From Burkholderiaceae bacterium (lineage in GTDB: Bacteria; Pseudomonadota; Gammaproteobacteria; Burkholderiales; Burkholderiaceae): 64,000 nucleotides of DNA. The stretch is taken from contig JAJPEN010000024.1 in the NCBI GenBank assembly GCA_021166835.1, forward strand, positions 41,933 to 105,932, written 5' to 3'. This document shows positions 1 to 9,086 of the stretch, piece by piece (within the stretch, counting starts at the first letter, position 1; each line of letters begins with the position of its first letter). The position numbers and the translations under genes are program-made. The notes under the pieces were generated by a model. The model did no database searches. It worked only from the letters and a program-made list of their open reading frames with translations, and had not been told where the DNA came from.

Positions 1-274
1 GATCTCGCGCGCCCGCGAGTTCGAGGCCGACCGCCGCGGCGCGGAGATCTCCGGCGACCCACGGGCGCTGGCGTCGGCGCTGGAGAAGATCGACCACTAC
101 GCGCGCGGCATCCCGCTCGAGACCGCCGAGCGCCACCCCGAAACCGCGCAGATGATGATCATGAATCCGCTGTCCGGCGGCGGGCTGCGCGGCATGTTTT
201 CCACGCACCCGGACACCGCCGAGCGCATCCGCCGGTTGCTGGCGATGCCGGCTGGAGTCGCTGCAAGGGTGTGA
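1..274 (+). CDS. htpX: Protease HtpX, C-terminal fragment (5' end outside the window)
   Basis: The reading frame is open from the window edge and encodes the last 90 residues. It begins [10 protein letters not shown], which matches the conserved segment of M48 membrane zinc proteases that carries the third zinc ligand (Glu in R-E-F-x-A-D). The upstream HExxH motif and membrane segments lie outside the window. HtpX degrades misfolded inner-membrane proteins from the cytoplasmic side. The stop overlaps the GTG start of rsmB (GTGA), so the two are probably co-transcribed. An htpX-rsmB order is common in Burkholderiales as far as I recall. Identification rests on the short C-terminal motif and the context. 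Confidence 0.85.
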   Translation, partial: ISRAREFEADRRGAEISGDPRALASALEKIDHYARGIPLETAERHPETAQMMIMNPLSGGGLRGMFSTHPDTAERIRRLLAMPAGVAARV

Positions 275-1737
275 GCGCGCACTCGCGCCAGGAAGCGGAA
301 AACGGCGCGGCTTCCGGCGCGGAGCAGCGCGCGGCCGACGAAAACGCCGGCGCCCGGCGCGCCGCGCTTTCGCGCGAACTGGCCTGCGCGGCGCGGGCGA
401 TCGAAGCCCTCGTCGCCGGCCGCTCGCTTCCCGACGCCCTCGACCGGGCGATCGAAGCCGGGTCGGCTCGCGAGCCGCTGCCCGTCGCCTCGCACGGAGC
501 GGTGCGCGATCTCGCCTATCGTAGCTGCCGCGAGCTGGGGCTCGTCCGCGAGCTGGCGCGCGGCCTGAACGCGCGCGAGCCGGCGCCCGCGCTCGCGGCA
601 CTGCAGTGGGTTGCGCTCGCGCAACTGGTCGAAGGCGTGCGCGCCGACGCGGTCCTCGTCGATCAGGCCGTGCGAGCCGCGCATGCGCTGCCCGGCGGCG
701 GCGCCGTTGCCGGCTTCCTGAACGCGACCCTGCGCCGCTTCGTGCGCGAGCGCGAAGCACGTCTGCAGGCTGCCCGCCGCAAGCCGGAAGCGCGGTGGAA
801 CCATCCCGACTGGTGGATCGACCGGCTGCGCCGCGCCTGGCCCGAACGCTGGCGGCAGATCCTCGAGGCCGGCAACGGCGCGCCGCCGATGACGTTGCGC
901 GTGAATCGCCGCCGCACGAGCGCCGACGCCTACCTCACGCGACTGCGCGAGCAGGGGATCGGCGCGCGCCGCATCGGCGAGCAGGCCGTCGTGCTCGACG
1001 ATGCCGTGCCGGTAGCGACGCTGCCTGGCTGGCACGACGGGCTCGTCAGCGTTCAGGACGCCGCCGCCCAGCTCGCCGCGCCCTTTCTCGCTCCTGTCGA
1101 TGGTGAGCGCTTGCTCGACGCCTGCGCCGCACCCGGCGGCAAGACCACGCACCTGCTCGAACTGGCCGACGTCCAACTCACCGCGCTCGACGTCGACCCC
1201 GCCCGCCTGCGCATCGTGCGCGAGAACCTCGAGCGACTGCGCTTCGCGAACGCGGCCCCGGCAGAGCACGACGCGGCCGCCGCGACCGGCTCCGCACCCG
1301 CGGATGCCCCGACCCTCGTTGCCGGCGACGCCAGCCGCCCCTCCGACTGGTGGGACGGCCGTCCCTTCGACCGCATCCTGCTCGACGCCCCGTGCACGGC
1401 CTCCGGCATCGTCCGCCGCCATCCCGACGTGCGCTGGCTGCGCCGCCGTAGCGATCTCGCGACATTGTCCCGACGCCAGTCGGAAATCCTCGCGGCGCTT
1501 TGGTCGGTGCTCCGCCCGGGTGGTAAATTGCTCTACACCACGTGCTCCGTCTTTCCCGAGGAAGGCGAGGAAGTAGTCACTCGCTTTCTTGGGAGGCAAC
1601 GGGATGCATCGAGACTGCCCCTGCAGTGGTGCTTCGACGGCCGCACGCCGGAACCGGTGTCGACCCTGCTTCCGGTTGCCACGGCTACGCGCGACCACGA
1701 CGGATTCTTCTTCGCCCTGCTGGAAAAACGCCCTTGA
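271..1737 (+). CDS. rsmB: 16S rRNA (cytosine-967-C5) methyltransferase RsmB
   Basis: A 488-residue protein with an N-terminal NusB-like RNA-binding region (about residues 30-165) and a C-terminal SAM-dependent Rossmann domain. The SAM-binding motif [10 protein letters not shown] is at 283-292. The motif DAPCTASG is near 372 (Cys375) and YTTCS has the catalytic Cys at 425; two conserved cysteines are the signature of RNA m5C methyltransferases. It methylates C967 of 16S rRNA. The GTG start at 271 overlaps the htpX stop. The length is slightly above the usual 430-450 because of an Ala/Glu-rich N-terminus, so a start some codons downstream is possible. The end overlaps the next gene as TTGA. Confidence 0.95.
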   Translation: MSAHSRQEAENGAASGAEQRAADENAGARRAALSRELACAARAIEALVAGRSLPDALDRAIEAGSAREPLPVASHGAVRDLAYRSCRELGLVRELARGLNAREPAPALAALQWVALAQLVEGVRADAVLVDQAVRAAHALPGGGAVAGFLNATLRRFVREREARLQAARRKPEARWNHPDWWIDRLRRAWPERWRQILEAGNGAPPMTLRVNRRRTSADAYLTRLREQGIGARRIGEQAVVLDDAVPVATLPGWHDGLVSVQDAAAQLAAPFLAPVDGERLLDACAAPGGKTTHLLELADVQLTALDVDPARLRIVRENLERLRFANAAPAEHDAAAATGSAPADAPTLVAGDASRPSDWWDGRPFDRILLDAPCTASGIVRRHPDVRWLRRRSDLATLSRRQSEILAALWSVLRPGGKLLYTTCSVFPEEGEEVVTRFLGRQRDASRLPLQWCFDGRTPEPVSTLLPVATATRDHDGFFFALLEKRP

Positions 1738-2303
1738 TCGTCCGTCACGCCCTGGCGCTGGTGCTCCTGCTGGTGGCCACGCTGTGCGGACAGGCGCCGG
1801 CGGCGCGGGCGGCCGATGATCCGGAGTTCTCCCGTCCGCGGCTCGAGCTCGATGCGGCGTCCAATGGCTGGATGCTGTCGGGCGACTTCGAGGTGCCGCT
1901 CACCCGTTCGCTCGAGGAAGCCGTGCGCCGCGGCGTGCCGCTGTATTTCGTCCTCGAGTTCGAGCTGATCCGCCCCCGCTGGTGGTGGACCGACGAAACG
2001 GTCGTCCAGCGCTCGGTCGTCTATCGCCTCGCCTACCACGCGCTCACTCGCCAATACCGGTTGAACTTCGACGGCCTGACGCAGACCTGGGACACGCTGT
2101 CCGACGCGACGCAGGCGATGAGCCGCGTACGCCACTGGCGCGTGTTCGACGCCTCGGTCGTCAAGCCGGGGACGCAATACGAGGCTCGGGTACGCTTGAA
2201 GCTCGACGCGTCGCAACTGCCCAAGCCGTTCCAGGTCAACGCGATCACCGATCGCGACTGGAACCCGCAGTCCGAATGGAAGGATTTCGCGTTCAGACCC
2301 TAG
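1734..2303 (+). CDS. DUF4390 family secreted protein
   Basis: A 189-residue protein, read from a TTG at 1734 that overlaps the rsmB stop. This start gives a clean Sec signal peptide (hydrophobic stretch ending in ARAAD). The mature part has a WWWTDE segment and the pattern ending DWNPQSEWKDF seen in the DUF4390 family. The family is found in Betaproteobacteria between rsmB and an NtrY-like kinase; its biochemical role is unknown. The frame can be opened to 1542, but that would lie inside rsmB and lose the signal peptide. Its 3' end overlaps the kinase start by 28 bases, which suggests translational coupling and perhaps a periplasmic accessory role for the sensor (inference). Confidence 0.82.
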   Translation: MIVRHALALVLLLVATLCGQAPAARAADDPEFSRPRLELDAASNGWMLSGDFEVPLTRSLEEAVRRGVPLYFVLEFELIRPRWWWTDETVVQRSVVYRLAYHALTRQYRLNFDGLTQTWDTLSDATQAMSRVRHWRVFDASVVKPGTQYEARVRLKLDASQLPKPFQVNAITDRDWNPQSEWKDFAFRP

Positions 2304-4609
2304 ACTCCGAGAAGCGCGCGGTCGGCCGGCTGCTGCGCTTCGCGCTGATCGGCTCGGTGGTGCTCGCGGTCATCCTGCTGCTGCTGCTTGCGGTGGCGAG
2401 CGCGAACACCGAGCTGTTCGAGAGCCAGTACCCGATGCTGCTGTGGCTCACCGTCGGACTGGCGGTGGGCCTGCTGCTGCTGGTGCTCGAGCTGCTGCGC
2501 CGGCTCGTCGTGCGCTACCGGCGCGGGCTCTTCGGCACGCGGCTGATGGCGCGCATGGCGATGTCGTTCACGCTGATGACCGTGCTGCCGGTCGCGCTGA
2601 TCTACCTCGTCTCGGTGCAGTTCGTCGGCCGTTCGATCGAGTCGTGGTTCGCCGTGCCGGTCGAGCGCGGGCTCGAGTCGGGCCTGACGCTGGGCAGGAC
2701 TGCGCTCGATTCGCTGCTCGCCGATCTGACGCAGAAGGCGCGCAGCGTCGCCGTCGAATTGTCGGACACGCCGCGTGCCTCGTGGCCCGAAACGCTGAAC
2801 AGCCGCCGCGAGCAGTTGGGCGTCACCGACGCGATGATCGCTTCCGGCACCGGACGCATCATCACGACCAGCGGCAGCCGTTTCTCCGGGCTCGTGCCCG
2901 ACCTGCCGCCGCCGAGCGCGATGCGCCAGGCGCGCCTGACCCGCCAGTACGCGGCGGTGGAGCCCTCCGGCGACGGCACGCAGCTGAAGATGCGCGTCAT
3001 CGTCGCCATCGACACCGAGGGCCAGCTGCCCGACGAGCACCGCTATCTGCAACTCGTGCAGCCGGTGCCCGGCGCGCTGTCGGAGAACGCCGAGGCGGTC
3101 GAGCAGGGTCGGCGCGACTTCCAGCAGCTGTCGCTGTCGCGCGAGGGCCTGGCGCGCATCTTCCGCATCACGCTGACGCTGATCTTCCTGCTCACCGTGT
3201 TCTCGGCGGTGGCCGCGTCCTTCCTGCTGTCGGGCTGGCTCACCGGGCCGCTGTCGATGCTCGCCGCCGGCACGCGCGCGGTGGCCGAGGGCGACTACCG
3301 GCCGGTGAAGGACTACACCGGGCGCGACGAACTGGGCGTGCTCACGCAGTCGTTCAACCTGATGACGCGGCAGCTCGAGGACGCGCGCATGCAGGTCGAG
3401 CGCAACCAGCGCGAGCTGGAGCGCGTGAACGCACGCCTGGAGAGCGTGCTGGCCAACCTCACCGCCGGCGTGCTCGTGCTCGACTCCGATTTCCGGCTCA
3501 CGCTCGCCAATGCCGGCGCCGAGCGCATCCTCGGGCTGGCGCTCACCGAGCATCTGGACAAGCCGATCGCCGAGGTGCCGCGGCTCGCGGCGCTCGCGCC
3601 GGCGATCCGCGCGGCGTTCAACGAGCAGGCCGCGGCCGGCGCGGCGAGCTGGCAACGCCAGTTCGTGCTGCCGCAGGCCGCGCCTGCCGCGACGGCTGCG
3701 CACGGGGGCAACGGAACGGCCACCGATGCGCCGCGCGCGCCCGGCGCGCCGGGCACCACCACCGACCAGACGATCTTCGCGCGCGGGTCGATCCTGCCCG
3801 AGCGGCGCGTCGGTTATGTCGTCGTGTTCGACGACATCAGCGAAGTGATCTCGGCGCAGCGCGCCGTCGCGTGGGCCGAGGTCGCCCGGCGCCTGGCGCA
3901 CGAGATCAAGAATCCGCTCACGCCGATCCAGCTCGCCGCCGAGCGCACGCAGCGCAAGCTCGCCGACAAGCTGCCGCCGGCCGACGCCGAACTGCTGGCG
4001 AAGAACTCGCAGACCATCGTCAACCAGGTCGCGGCGCTCAAGCGGATGGTCGACGAGTTCCGCGACTACGCGCGCCTGCCCGCCGCGCAGCTCGCGCCGC
4101 TGGACCTGAACGAGCTGGTCGACGAGGTGCTGCGCCTGTACGCGGCCGCCGGCGGGCGCGTCTCGATCCGTCCGCGCCTGGCGCCGATGCTGCCGCAGGT
4201 GCTGGGCGACGCCACGCAGCTGCGCCAGGTGATCCACAACCTGATCAAGAACGCGGTCGAGGCCACCGACCAGGTCGAGCACCCCGACGTCGAGCTGCTC
4301 ACCGAGGCGCTCTCGCTGGCCGACGGCGAAGCGGCGGTGCGGCTGCTGGTGCGCGACAACGGAGGTGGTTTTTCGCCGAGCGCGCTGGCGCGCGTGTTCG
4401 AGCCCTACGTCACCAACAAGCCGCGCGGTACCGGCCTGGGCCTGGCGATCGTCAAGAAGATCGTCGACGAGCACGGCGCGCGCATCGACGTCGCGAACTG
4501 GGGCGAGAGCGCCGCCGGCGCGCCGGTCGGCGCACAGATCTCGGTGCTATTTACGAAACTGGCCAAAAGCGAGGACAATCGTCGTTTGATGGCAACACTG
4601 CACGGATAG
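2276..4609 (+). CDS. NtrY-like sensor histidine kinase
   Basis: A 777-residue membrane histidine kinase. It has two N-terminal hydrophobic segments (about 16-40 and 50-75), a third at 87-115, an extracytoplasmic region, a fourth at about 297-320, and then HAMP, PAS and kinase domains. The phosphoacceptor His542 lies in LAHEIKNP. The N box NLIKNAVEA is near 654, DNGGGFSP follows, and GTGLGLAIVKK is near 718. This arrangement is that of the NtrY family. The ATG at 2276 is preferred because it starts directly before the first membrane segment; it overlaps the DUF4390 gene. It probably phosphorylates the response regulator that follows. In relatives the system is linked to nitrogen or redox/respiratory control; the signal here is not known. 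Confidence 0.9.
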   Translation: MEGFRVQTLDSEKRAVGRLLRFALIGSVVLAVILLLLLAVASANTELFESQYPMLLWLTVGLAVGLLLLVLELLRRLVVRYRRGLFGTRLMARMAMSFTLMTVLPVALIYLVSVQFVGRSIESWFAVPVERGLESGLTLGRTALDSLLADLTQKARSVAVELSDTPRASWPETLNSRREQLGVTDAMIASGTGRIITTSGSRFSGLVPDLPPPSAMRQARLTRQYAAVEPSGDGTQLKMRVIVAIDTEGQLPDEHRYLQLVQPVPGALSENAEAVEQGRRDFQQLSLSREGLARIFRITLTLIFLLTVFSAVAASFLLSGWLTGPLSMLAAGTRAVAEGDYRPVKDYTGRDELGVLTQSFNLMTRQLEDARMQVERNQRELERVNARLESVLANLTAGVLVLDSDFRLTLANAGAERILGLALTEHLDKPIAEVPRLAALAPAIRAAFNEQAAAGAASWQRQFVLPQAAPAATAAHGGNGTATDAPRAPGAPGTTTDQTIFARGSILPERRVGYVVVFDDISEVISAQRAVAWAEVARRLAHEIKNPLTPIQLAAERTQRKLADKLPPADAELLAKNSQTIVNQVAALKRMVDEFRDYARLPAAQLAPLDLNELVDEVLRLYAAAGGRVSIRPRLAPMLPQVLGDATQLRQVIHNLIKNAVEATDQVEHPDVELLTEALSLADGEAAVRLLVRDNGGGFSPSALARVFEPYVTNKPRGTGLGLAIVKKIVDEHGARIDVANWGESAAGAPVGAQISVLFTKLAKSEDNRRLMATLHG

Positions 4610-4625
4610 GGGTCAGACGGCATCC

Positions 4626-5450
4626 ATGGCGGAAATACTCGTTGTCGACGACGAAATCGGAATTCGTGAGCTGCTCTCCGAGATCCTCGGCGACGAAGGC
4701 CACTCGGTGCTGCTCGCGGAAAGCGCGCAACAGGCGCGCCAGGTGCGCGAAGAAAATCCGATCGACCTCGTCCTGCTGGACATCTGGATGCCCGACACCG
4801 ACGGCGTCACGCTGCTCAAGGAATGGGCGAGCTGCGGCAAGCTGACGATGCCGGTGATCATGATGTCGGGGCACGCCACGATCGACACCGCGGTCGAGGC
4901 CACGCGCATCGGCGCGCTCGATTTCCTCGAGAAGCCGATCACGCTGCAGAAGCTGCTGAAGGCGGTCGAAACCGGGCTGGAGCGCGGCCGCGGCAACGAC
5001 CCGAACGTCGCCGCCTCGCCCTCCGGCGCGCAGATGCGTGCGGTGCATACCGGCTACCAGGCGAGCGCGCGCATCGGCATCACCGTACCGGGCGCGCATG
5101 CGCAGCCTCCGATGACGCTCGTTCACCCCGCGCCGGCGGGCGGCGCAGGCGAGGGCGCCGGTTACGCCGCCGTCCCGGCGGCCGCGCACGTGGTCGCCGC
5201 GGTCGGCGGCGCGACGATCGGCGTCACGCCCGCGCACGTCGGCGTGCGCGAGCTGCCGCTCGACCTGCCGTTGCGCGAGGCGCGCGACTGCTTCGAGCGC
5301 GCCTACTTCGAGCATCACCTTACGCGCGAGCACGGCAGCATGACGCGCGTGGCCGAGCGCACCGGGCTCGAGCGCACGCACCTGTATCGCAAGCTCAAGC
5401 AGCTCGGCATCGACCTGTCGCGCGGCGCCTATCGCAAGCAGGGTTCGTAG
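4626..5450 (+). CDS. NtrX-like response regulator: receiver plus Fis-type HTH, no AAA+ domain
   Basis: A 274-residue protein. The N-terminal receiver domain (1-120) has acidic residues Asp8/Asp9, phosphoacceptor Asp52 in LLDIWMPD, Ser81 and Lys103. The C-terminal 50 residues are a Fis/HTH_8 helix-turn-helix (MTRVAERTGLERTHLYRKLK). Between them lies a low-complexity Ala/Gly/Pro linker of about 90 residues where canonical NtrX carries an AAA+ sigma-54 activator domain. No GAFTGA or Walker motif is present, so the protein should not activate sigma-54 promoters in the usual way. It lies 16 bases after the kinase and is the likely partner. The shortened form appears to be typical of some Betaproteobacteria, but I cannot check this. 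Confidence 0.88.
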   Translation: MAEILVVDDEIGIRELLSEILGDEGHSVLLAESAQQARQVREENPIDLVLLDIWMPDTDGVTLLKEWASCGKLTMPVIMMSGHATIDTAVEATRIGALDFLEKPITLQKLLKAVETGLERGRGNDPNVAASPSGAQMRAVHTGYQASARIGITVPGAHAQPPMTLVHPAPAGGAGEGAGYAAVPAAAHVVAAVGGATIGVTPAHVGVRELPLDLPLREARDCFERAYFEHHLTREHGSMTRVAERTGLERTHLYRKLKQLGIDLSRGAYRKQGS

Positions 5451-5486
5451 CGGCGCGTCGCCGCGGCCGGCGCGAGCGCGTTTCCC

Positions 5487-6917
5487 GTGAAAATCCTGAT
5501 CCTCGGCGCCGGTCGTGTCGGCGCGTCGGTTGCGGCGAGCCTCGTCTCCGAGCGCAACGACATCACGGTCATCGACACCGACCCGCTGCAGCTGCGCCAG
5601 CTCGCCGACAAGCTCGACCTGCGCACGGTGGCCGGCAACGGAACGCATCCGCCGGTGCTCGAGCAGGCCGGCGCCGAAGACGCCGACATGCTGATCGCCG
5701 CCGCCGCGCGCGACGAGACGAACCTCGTCGCCTGCCAGATCGCGGCGCGCATGTTCAACGTGCCCACGCGCATCGCGCGCGTGCGCGCTCCCGAGTTCCA
5801 GAATCATCCCGAGATCACCGGCGAGGGCGGCTTCTACGTCGACTACCTGATCTGCCCCGAACAGACGGTCACCGACTACATCTCGAAGCTGATCGAGTTT
5901 CCCGGCGCGCTGCAGGTGCTCGAGTTCGCCGGCGGGCGCGTCAGCCTGATCGCGGTGCGCGCGTATTCGGGCGGCCCGCTCGTCTCGCGCCACATCCGCG
6001 ACCTGCGCGCGGCGCACCCCGACGTGGACATGCGCATCGTCGCGATCTTCCGCAACGACCGGCCGGTGCGGCCCGAAGGCGACACGAAGATCGAGCCGGG
6101 CGACGAGGTGTTCCTGCTCGCCCCGTCGAACCACATCCGCACCGCGTTGTCGGATCTGCGGCGCAACGACGAGCCGGTGCGCCGCGTGATGATCGCCGGC
6201 GGCGGCAACATCGGGCTGCGCCTGGCGCGACACCTCGGCACCGCCTACCAGGTGAAGGTGATCGAGGGCAACCGCACCCGCTGCAACTACCTCGCCACGC
6301 AGCTGCCCACGTCCACGCTGATCCTGCATGGAGACTCCACCGACGAGACGCTGCTCGCCGAGGAAGGCGTGGCCGAGATGGATCTCTTCGTCGCGCTCAC
6401 CTCCGACGACGAGACGAACATCATGTCGTGCATGCTCGCCAGGCGCATCGGCGCGCGGCGCACGATCGCGCTGATCAACCGGCAGGCCTACGCCGACCTC
6501 GTCGAGGGCAGTCGCATCGACATCGCGATCGTGCCTTCGCAGACGACGATCGGGCAGCTGCTCACGCACGTGCGGCGCGGCGACGTCGTCTCGGTGCATT
6601 CGCTGCGCCGCGGCGCGGCCGAGGCGCTCGAGCTGATCGCGCACGGCGACCCGAAGTCGTCGAAGGTGGTCGGCCGGCGCATCGAGGAGATCGACCTGCC
6701 GCGCGGCGCGACGATCGGCGCGATCGTGCGCTCGCTCGACGGCGAACCGCTGCCGCTCGAGCCGGTGCGCGGCCGCGCGGCGCCGCGCTTCGAGGTCGTC
6801 ATGGCGCACCACGACACCGAGATCCGCTCGGGCGACCACGTGATCGTGTTCGTCGACAACAAGCGCACGATCCCGAAGGTCGAGAAATCGTTCCAGGTGA
6901 ACGTCGGCTTCTTCTAG
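5487..6917 (+). CDS. trkA: Trk potassium uptake system peripheral NAD-binding protein TrkA
   Basis: A 476-residue cytoplasmic regulator of the Trk K+ channel. It has two tandem RCK units, each with an N-terminal Rossmann fold and a TrkA-C domain. The first nucleotide motif, GAGRVG, is at 7-12, followed by the acidic VIDTD ending the second strand. The second Rossmann motif, AGGGNIGLRLAR, is near 235. Length and domain order match E. coli TrkA (458 residues). It binds TrkH, encoded about 6 kb downstream in this window. It follows the NtrY/NtrX-like pair by 36 bases, an arrangement known in many Proteobacteria that suggests functional linkage to ion homeostasis. Confidence 0.95.
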   Translation: MKILILGAGRVGASVAASLVSERNDITVIDTDPLQLRQLADKLDLRTVAGNGTHPPVLEQAGAEDADMLIAAAARDETNLVACQIAARMFNVPTRIARVRAPEFQNHPEITGEGGFYVDYLICPEQTVTDYISKLIEFPGALQVLEFAGGRVSLIAVRAYSGGPLVSRHIRDLRAAHPDVDMRIVAIFRNDRPVRPEGDTKIEPGDEVFLLAPSNHIRTALSDLRRNDEPVRRVMIAGGGNIGLRLARHLGTAYQVKVIEGNRTRCNYLATQLPTSTLILHGDSTDETLLAEEGVAEMDLFVALTSDDETNIMSCMLARRIGARRTIALINRQAYADLVEGSRIDIAIVPSQTTIGQLLTHVRRGDVVSVHSLRRGAAEALELIAHGDPKSSKVVGRRIEEIDLPRGATIGAIVRSLDGEPLPLEPVRGRAAPRFEVVMAHHDTEIRSGDHVIVFVDNKRTIPKVEKSFQVNVGFF

Positions 6918-7122
6918 TACGTTGCGGGCGCCGGACCGGCCCCGGCCGCCGCGGCTCGACGTCCGGCGTCACTACGGGAAAACCCGTGCGCGGCGAACGA
7001 TCGCGTGACAGCCCCTCCCGTCGTGATTAGCATTTGGTGCCTTTCGCGCAAGGGGCATCGATAGCCCGCGCCGAACGCAGAAAAACCGATTCCCGTTGCC
7101 ATTCCTTTCCGGAGACACAAGC

Positions 7123-8247
7123 ATGGCCGAACAGATTCGCTCACGCCGCAAGTTCATCGGCACGGCTGCCGCTGCGGGCGCAGGAACGCTGGCTTTTCCG
7201 ATGATCGTCAAGGCGCAGGGCCCGATCTCGATGCGCTGGCAGAGCACCTGGCCGTCGAAGGACATCTTCCACGAATACGCGATCGACTTCGCCAGGAAGG
7301 TCAACGACATGACCGGCGGCGACCTGAAGATCGAGGTGCTGCCCGCGGGCGCCGTCGTTCCCGCCTTCAACCTGCTCGATGCCGTGTCGAAAGGCACGCT
7401 CGATGGCGGCCACGGCGTCGTCGTCTACCACTACGGCAAGAACAACGCGCTCGCGTTGTGGGGCTCGGGCCCGGCCTACGGCATGGACGCGAACATGCTG
7501 CTCGCCTGGCACAAGTACGGCGGCGGCAAGGAGTTCCTCGAGCGGCTGTACCAGTCGATCGGCGCGCAGGTGAAGTCCTACGTCTACGGACCGATGGCCT
7601 CGCAGCCGCTGGGCTGGTTCAAGAAGCCGGTAACGAAGGCCGAGGACATGAAGGGGCTGAAGTTCCGCACCGTCGGCCTGTCGATCGACGTCTTCACCGG
7701 CATGGGCGTCGCGGTGAACGCACTGCCCGGCGGCGAGATCGTCCCGGCGCTCGACCGCGGCCTGCTCGACGGCGCCGAGTTCAACAACGCGAGTTCCGAC
7801 CGCCTGCTCGGCTTCCCCGACGTCTCGAAGGTGTGCATGCTGCAGAGCTACCACCAGAACGCCGAACAGTTCGAGGTGCTCTTCAACAAGGCGAAGTTCG
7901 ACGCCCTGCCCGAGAAGATGCGCGCGATCATCGACAACGCCGTCGAGGCCGCCTCGGCCGACATGTCGTGGAAGGCGATCGACCGCTACTCGAAGGACTA
8001 CGAGGAGATGCAGGCCAAGGACGGCGTGAAGTTCTACAAGACGCCCGATCCGATCCTGCAGCAGCAACTCGTCATCTACGACCAGGTCGCCGACAAGATG
8101 GCCGCGGGCAATCCGCTGTTCAAGGAGATCCTCGACTCGCAGCGCAAGTTCGCCGCGCGCACGGTGAAGTGGGATCTCGACACGAACACGAACCGTCGCA
8201 TGGCCTACAACCACTACTTCGGGCCGAAGCAGCAGAAGAAAGGCTGA
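7123..8247 (+). CDS. TRAP transporter solute-binding protein, DctP family (Tat signal)
   Basis: A 374-residue periplasmic binding protein. The N-terminus has a twin-arginine signal (RSRRKFIG followed by an Ala-rich stretch and cleavage after VKA). The ATG at 7123 has GGAGA at 7111 as ribosome-binding site; the frame opens 27 bases earlier without one. The mature protein resembles the DctP/TakP branch that binds 2-oxo or hydroxy acids, with the conserved segment LKIEVLPAGAVVPAF and the ligand-arginine region GLKFRTVG. Genes for the small and large permease subunits follow, giving a complete TRAP system driven by a sodium or proton gradient. The substrate cannot be fixed from sequence. Confidence 0.9.
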   Translation: MAEQIRSRRKFIGTAAAAGAGTLAFPMIVKAQGPISMRWQSTWPSKDIFHEYAIDFARKVNDMTGGDLKIEVLPAGAVVPAFNLLDAVSKGTLDGGHGVVVYHYGKNNALALWGSGPAYGMDANMLLAWHKYGGGKEFLERLYQSIGAQVKSYVYGPMASQPLGWFKKPVTKAEDMKGLKFRTVGLSIDVFTGMGVAVNALPGGEIVPALDRGLLDGAEFNNASSDRLLGFPDVSKVCMLQSYHQNAEQFEVLFNKAKFDALPEKMRAIIDNAVEAASADMSWKAIDRYSKDYEEMQAKDGVKFYKTPDPILQQQLVIYDQVADKMAAGNPLFKEILDSQRKFAARTVKWDLDTNTNRRMAYNHYFGPKQQKKG

Positions 8248-8472
8248 CGCCCGAGCGGCGACGGGCGCCATCGCGCGGCTGACCGCCCGCCGGAGCGCAT
8301 CCGCGTTCCGGTGGGCCGGCCCGGGATGTTGCGCTCGCACGGGCGGTGCGCCTGCCCGCAGGATGGGGCGACTCCCCGCGCGCAGGGGTGCTCGCCTCCC
8401 GTCGCCGCCCTTTCGCCCCGCCGTCGCCTGGCGCGCGGCACGGGCTTCGATGCAGCAGCACGCAGGGCCATC

Positions 8473-9072
8473 ATGCAAAACCTGTTTCTGGCCGTCGACC
8501 GGTTCAACACCCGGATCGGTCACTTCTTCGCGTGGCTGATCGTCGCGCTCACCGGGCTGATTACCTGGGAGGTGTTCTCGCGCTATGCGCTGAATGCGCC
8601 GCACCCGTGGGCCTTCGACGCGCAGATGATGCTCTACGGCACGCTGTTCATGATGGCGGGCGCCTACACGCTGGCGGCCAACGGGCACGTGCGCGGCGAC
8701 ATCCTCTACGGTTTCTTCTCGCCGCGTGCGCAGGCCTTCTTCGACCTGGTGCTCTACATCGTCTTCTTCATTCCCGGCATCGTCGCGATGGTGTGGGCGG
8801 GCTACGTCTATGCCGGCGAGTCCTTCGAGATCCGCGAGCACTCGTCGATCACCGCGAACGGGCCGCCGATCTACCCGTTCAAGGCGGTGATCCCGCTGGC
8901 CGGCGCGCTGCTGATCCTGCAGGGCGCGATCGAGATCCTGCGCTGCATCGTGTGCCTGAAGACCGGCGCATGGCCGAAGCGGCTCGACGACGTCGAGGAA
9001 GTCGACGTGGACAAGCTGCGCGCGATGGTCAAAGAGCACGTCGCCGAGAACGCGGCGCACGACGCGCACTGA
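8473..9072 (+). CDS. TRAP transporter small permease, DctQ family
   Basis: A 199-residue membrane protein with four hydrophobic segments and the DctQ-typical R-Y-x-L-N-x-P-H-x-W-A-F-D region after the first segment. It forms the membrane complex with the large permease encoded 14 bases downstream. The frame is open from 8311, but the ATG at 8473 gives the usual DctQ N-terminus. A 225-base gap without a recognisable gene separates it from the binding-protein gene. The C-terminal 40 residues are charged and longer than in minimal DctQ proteins. Confidence 0.88.
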   Translation: MQNLFLAVDRFNTRIGHFFAWLIVALTGLITWEVFSRYALNAPHPWAFDAQMMLYGTLFMMAGAYTLAANGHVRGDILYGFFSPRAQAFFDLVLYIVFFIPGIVAMVWAGYVYAGESFEIREHSSITANGPPIYPFKAVIPLAGALLILQGAIEILRCIVCLKTGAWPKRLDDVEEVDVDKLRAMVKEHVAENAAHDAH

Positions 9073-9086
9073 AGGAGCCGAACGAG

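Noticed and set aside
2300..4474. A 724-codon minus-strand open frame opposite the NtrY-like kinase
   Set aside because: Its composition is dominated by Arg, Glu, His and Gln and it has no family motif, while the kinase on the other strand has all its boxes.
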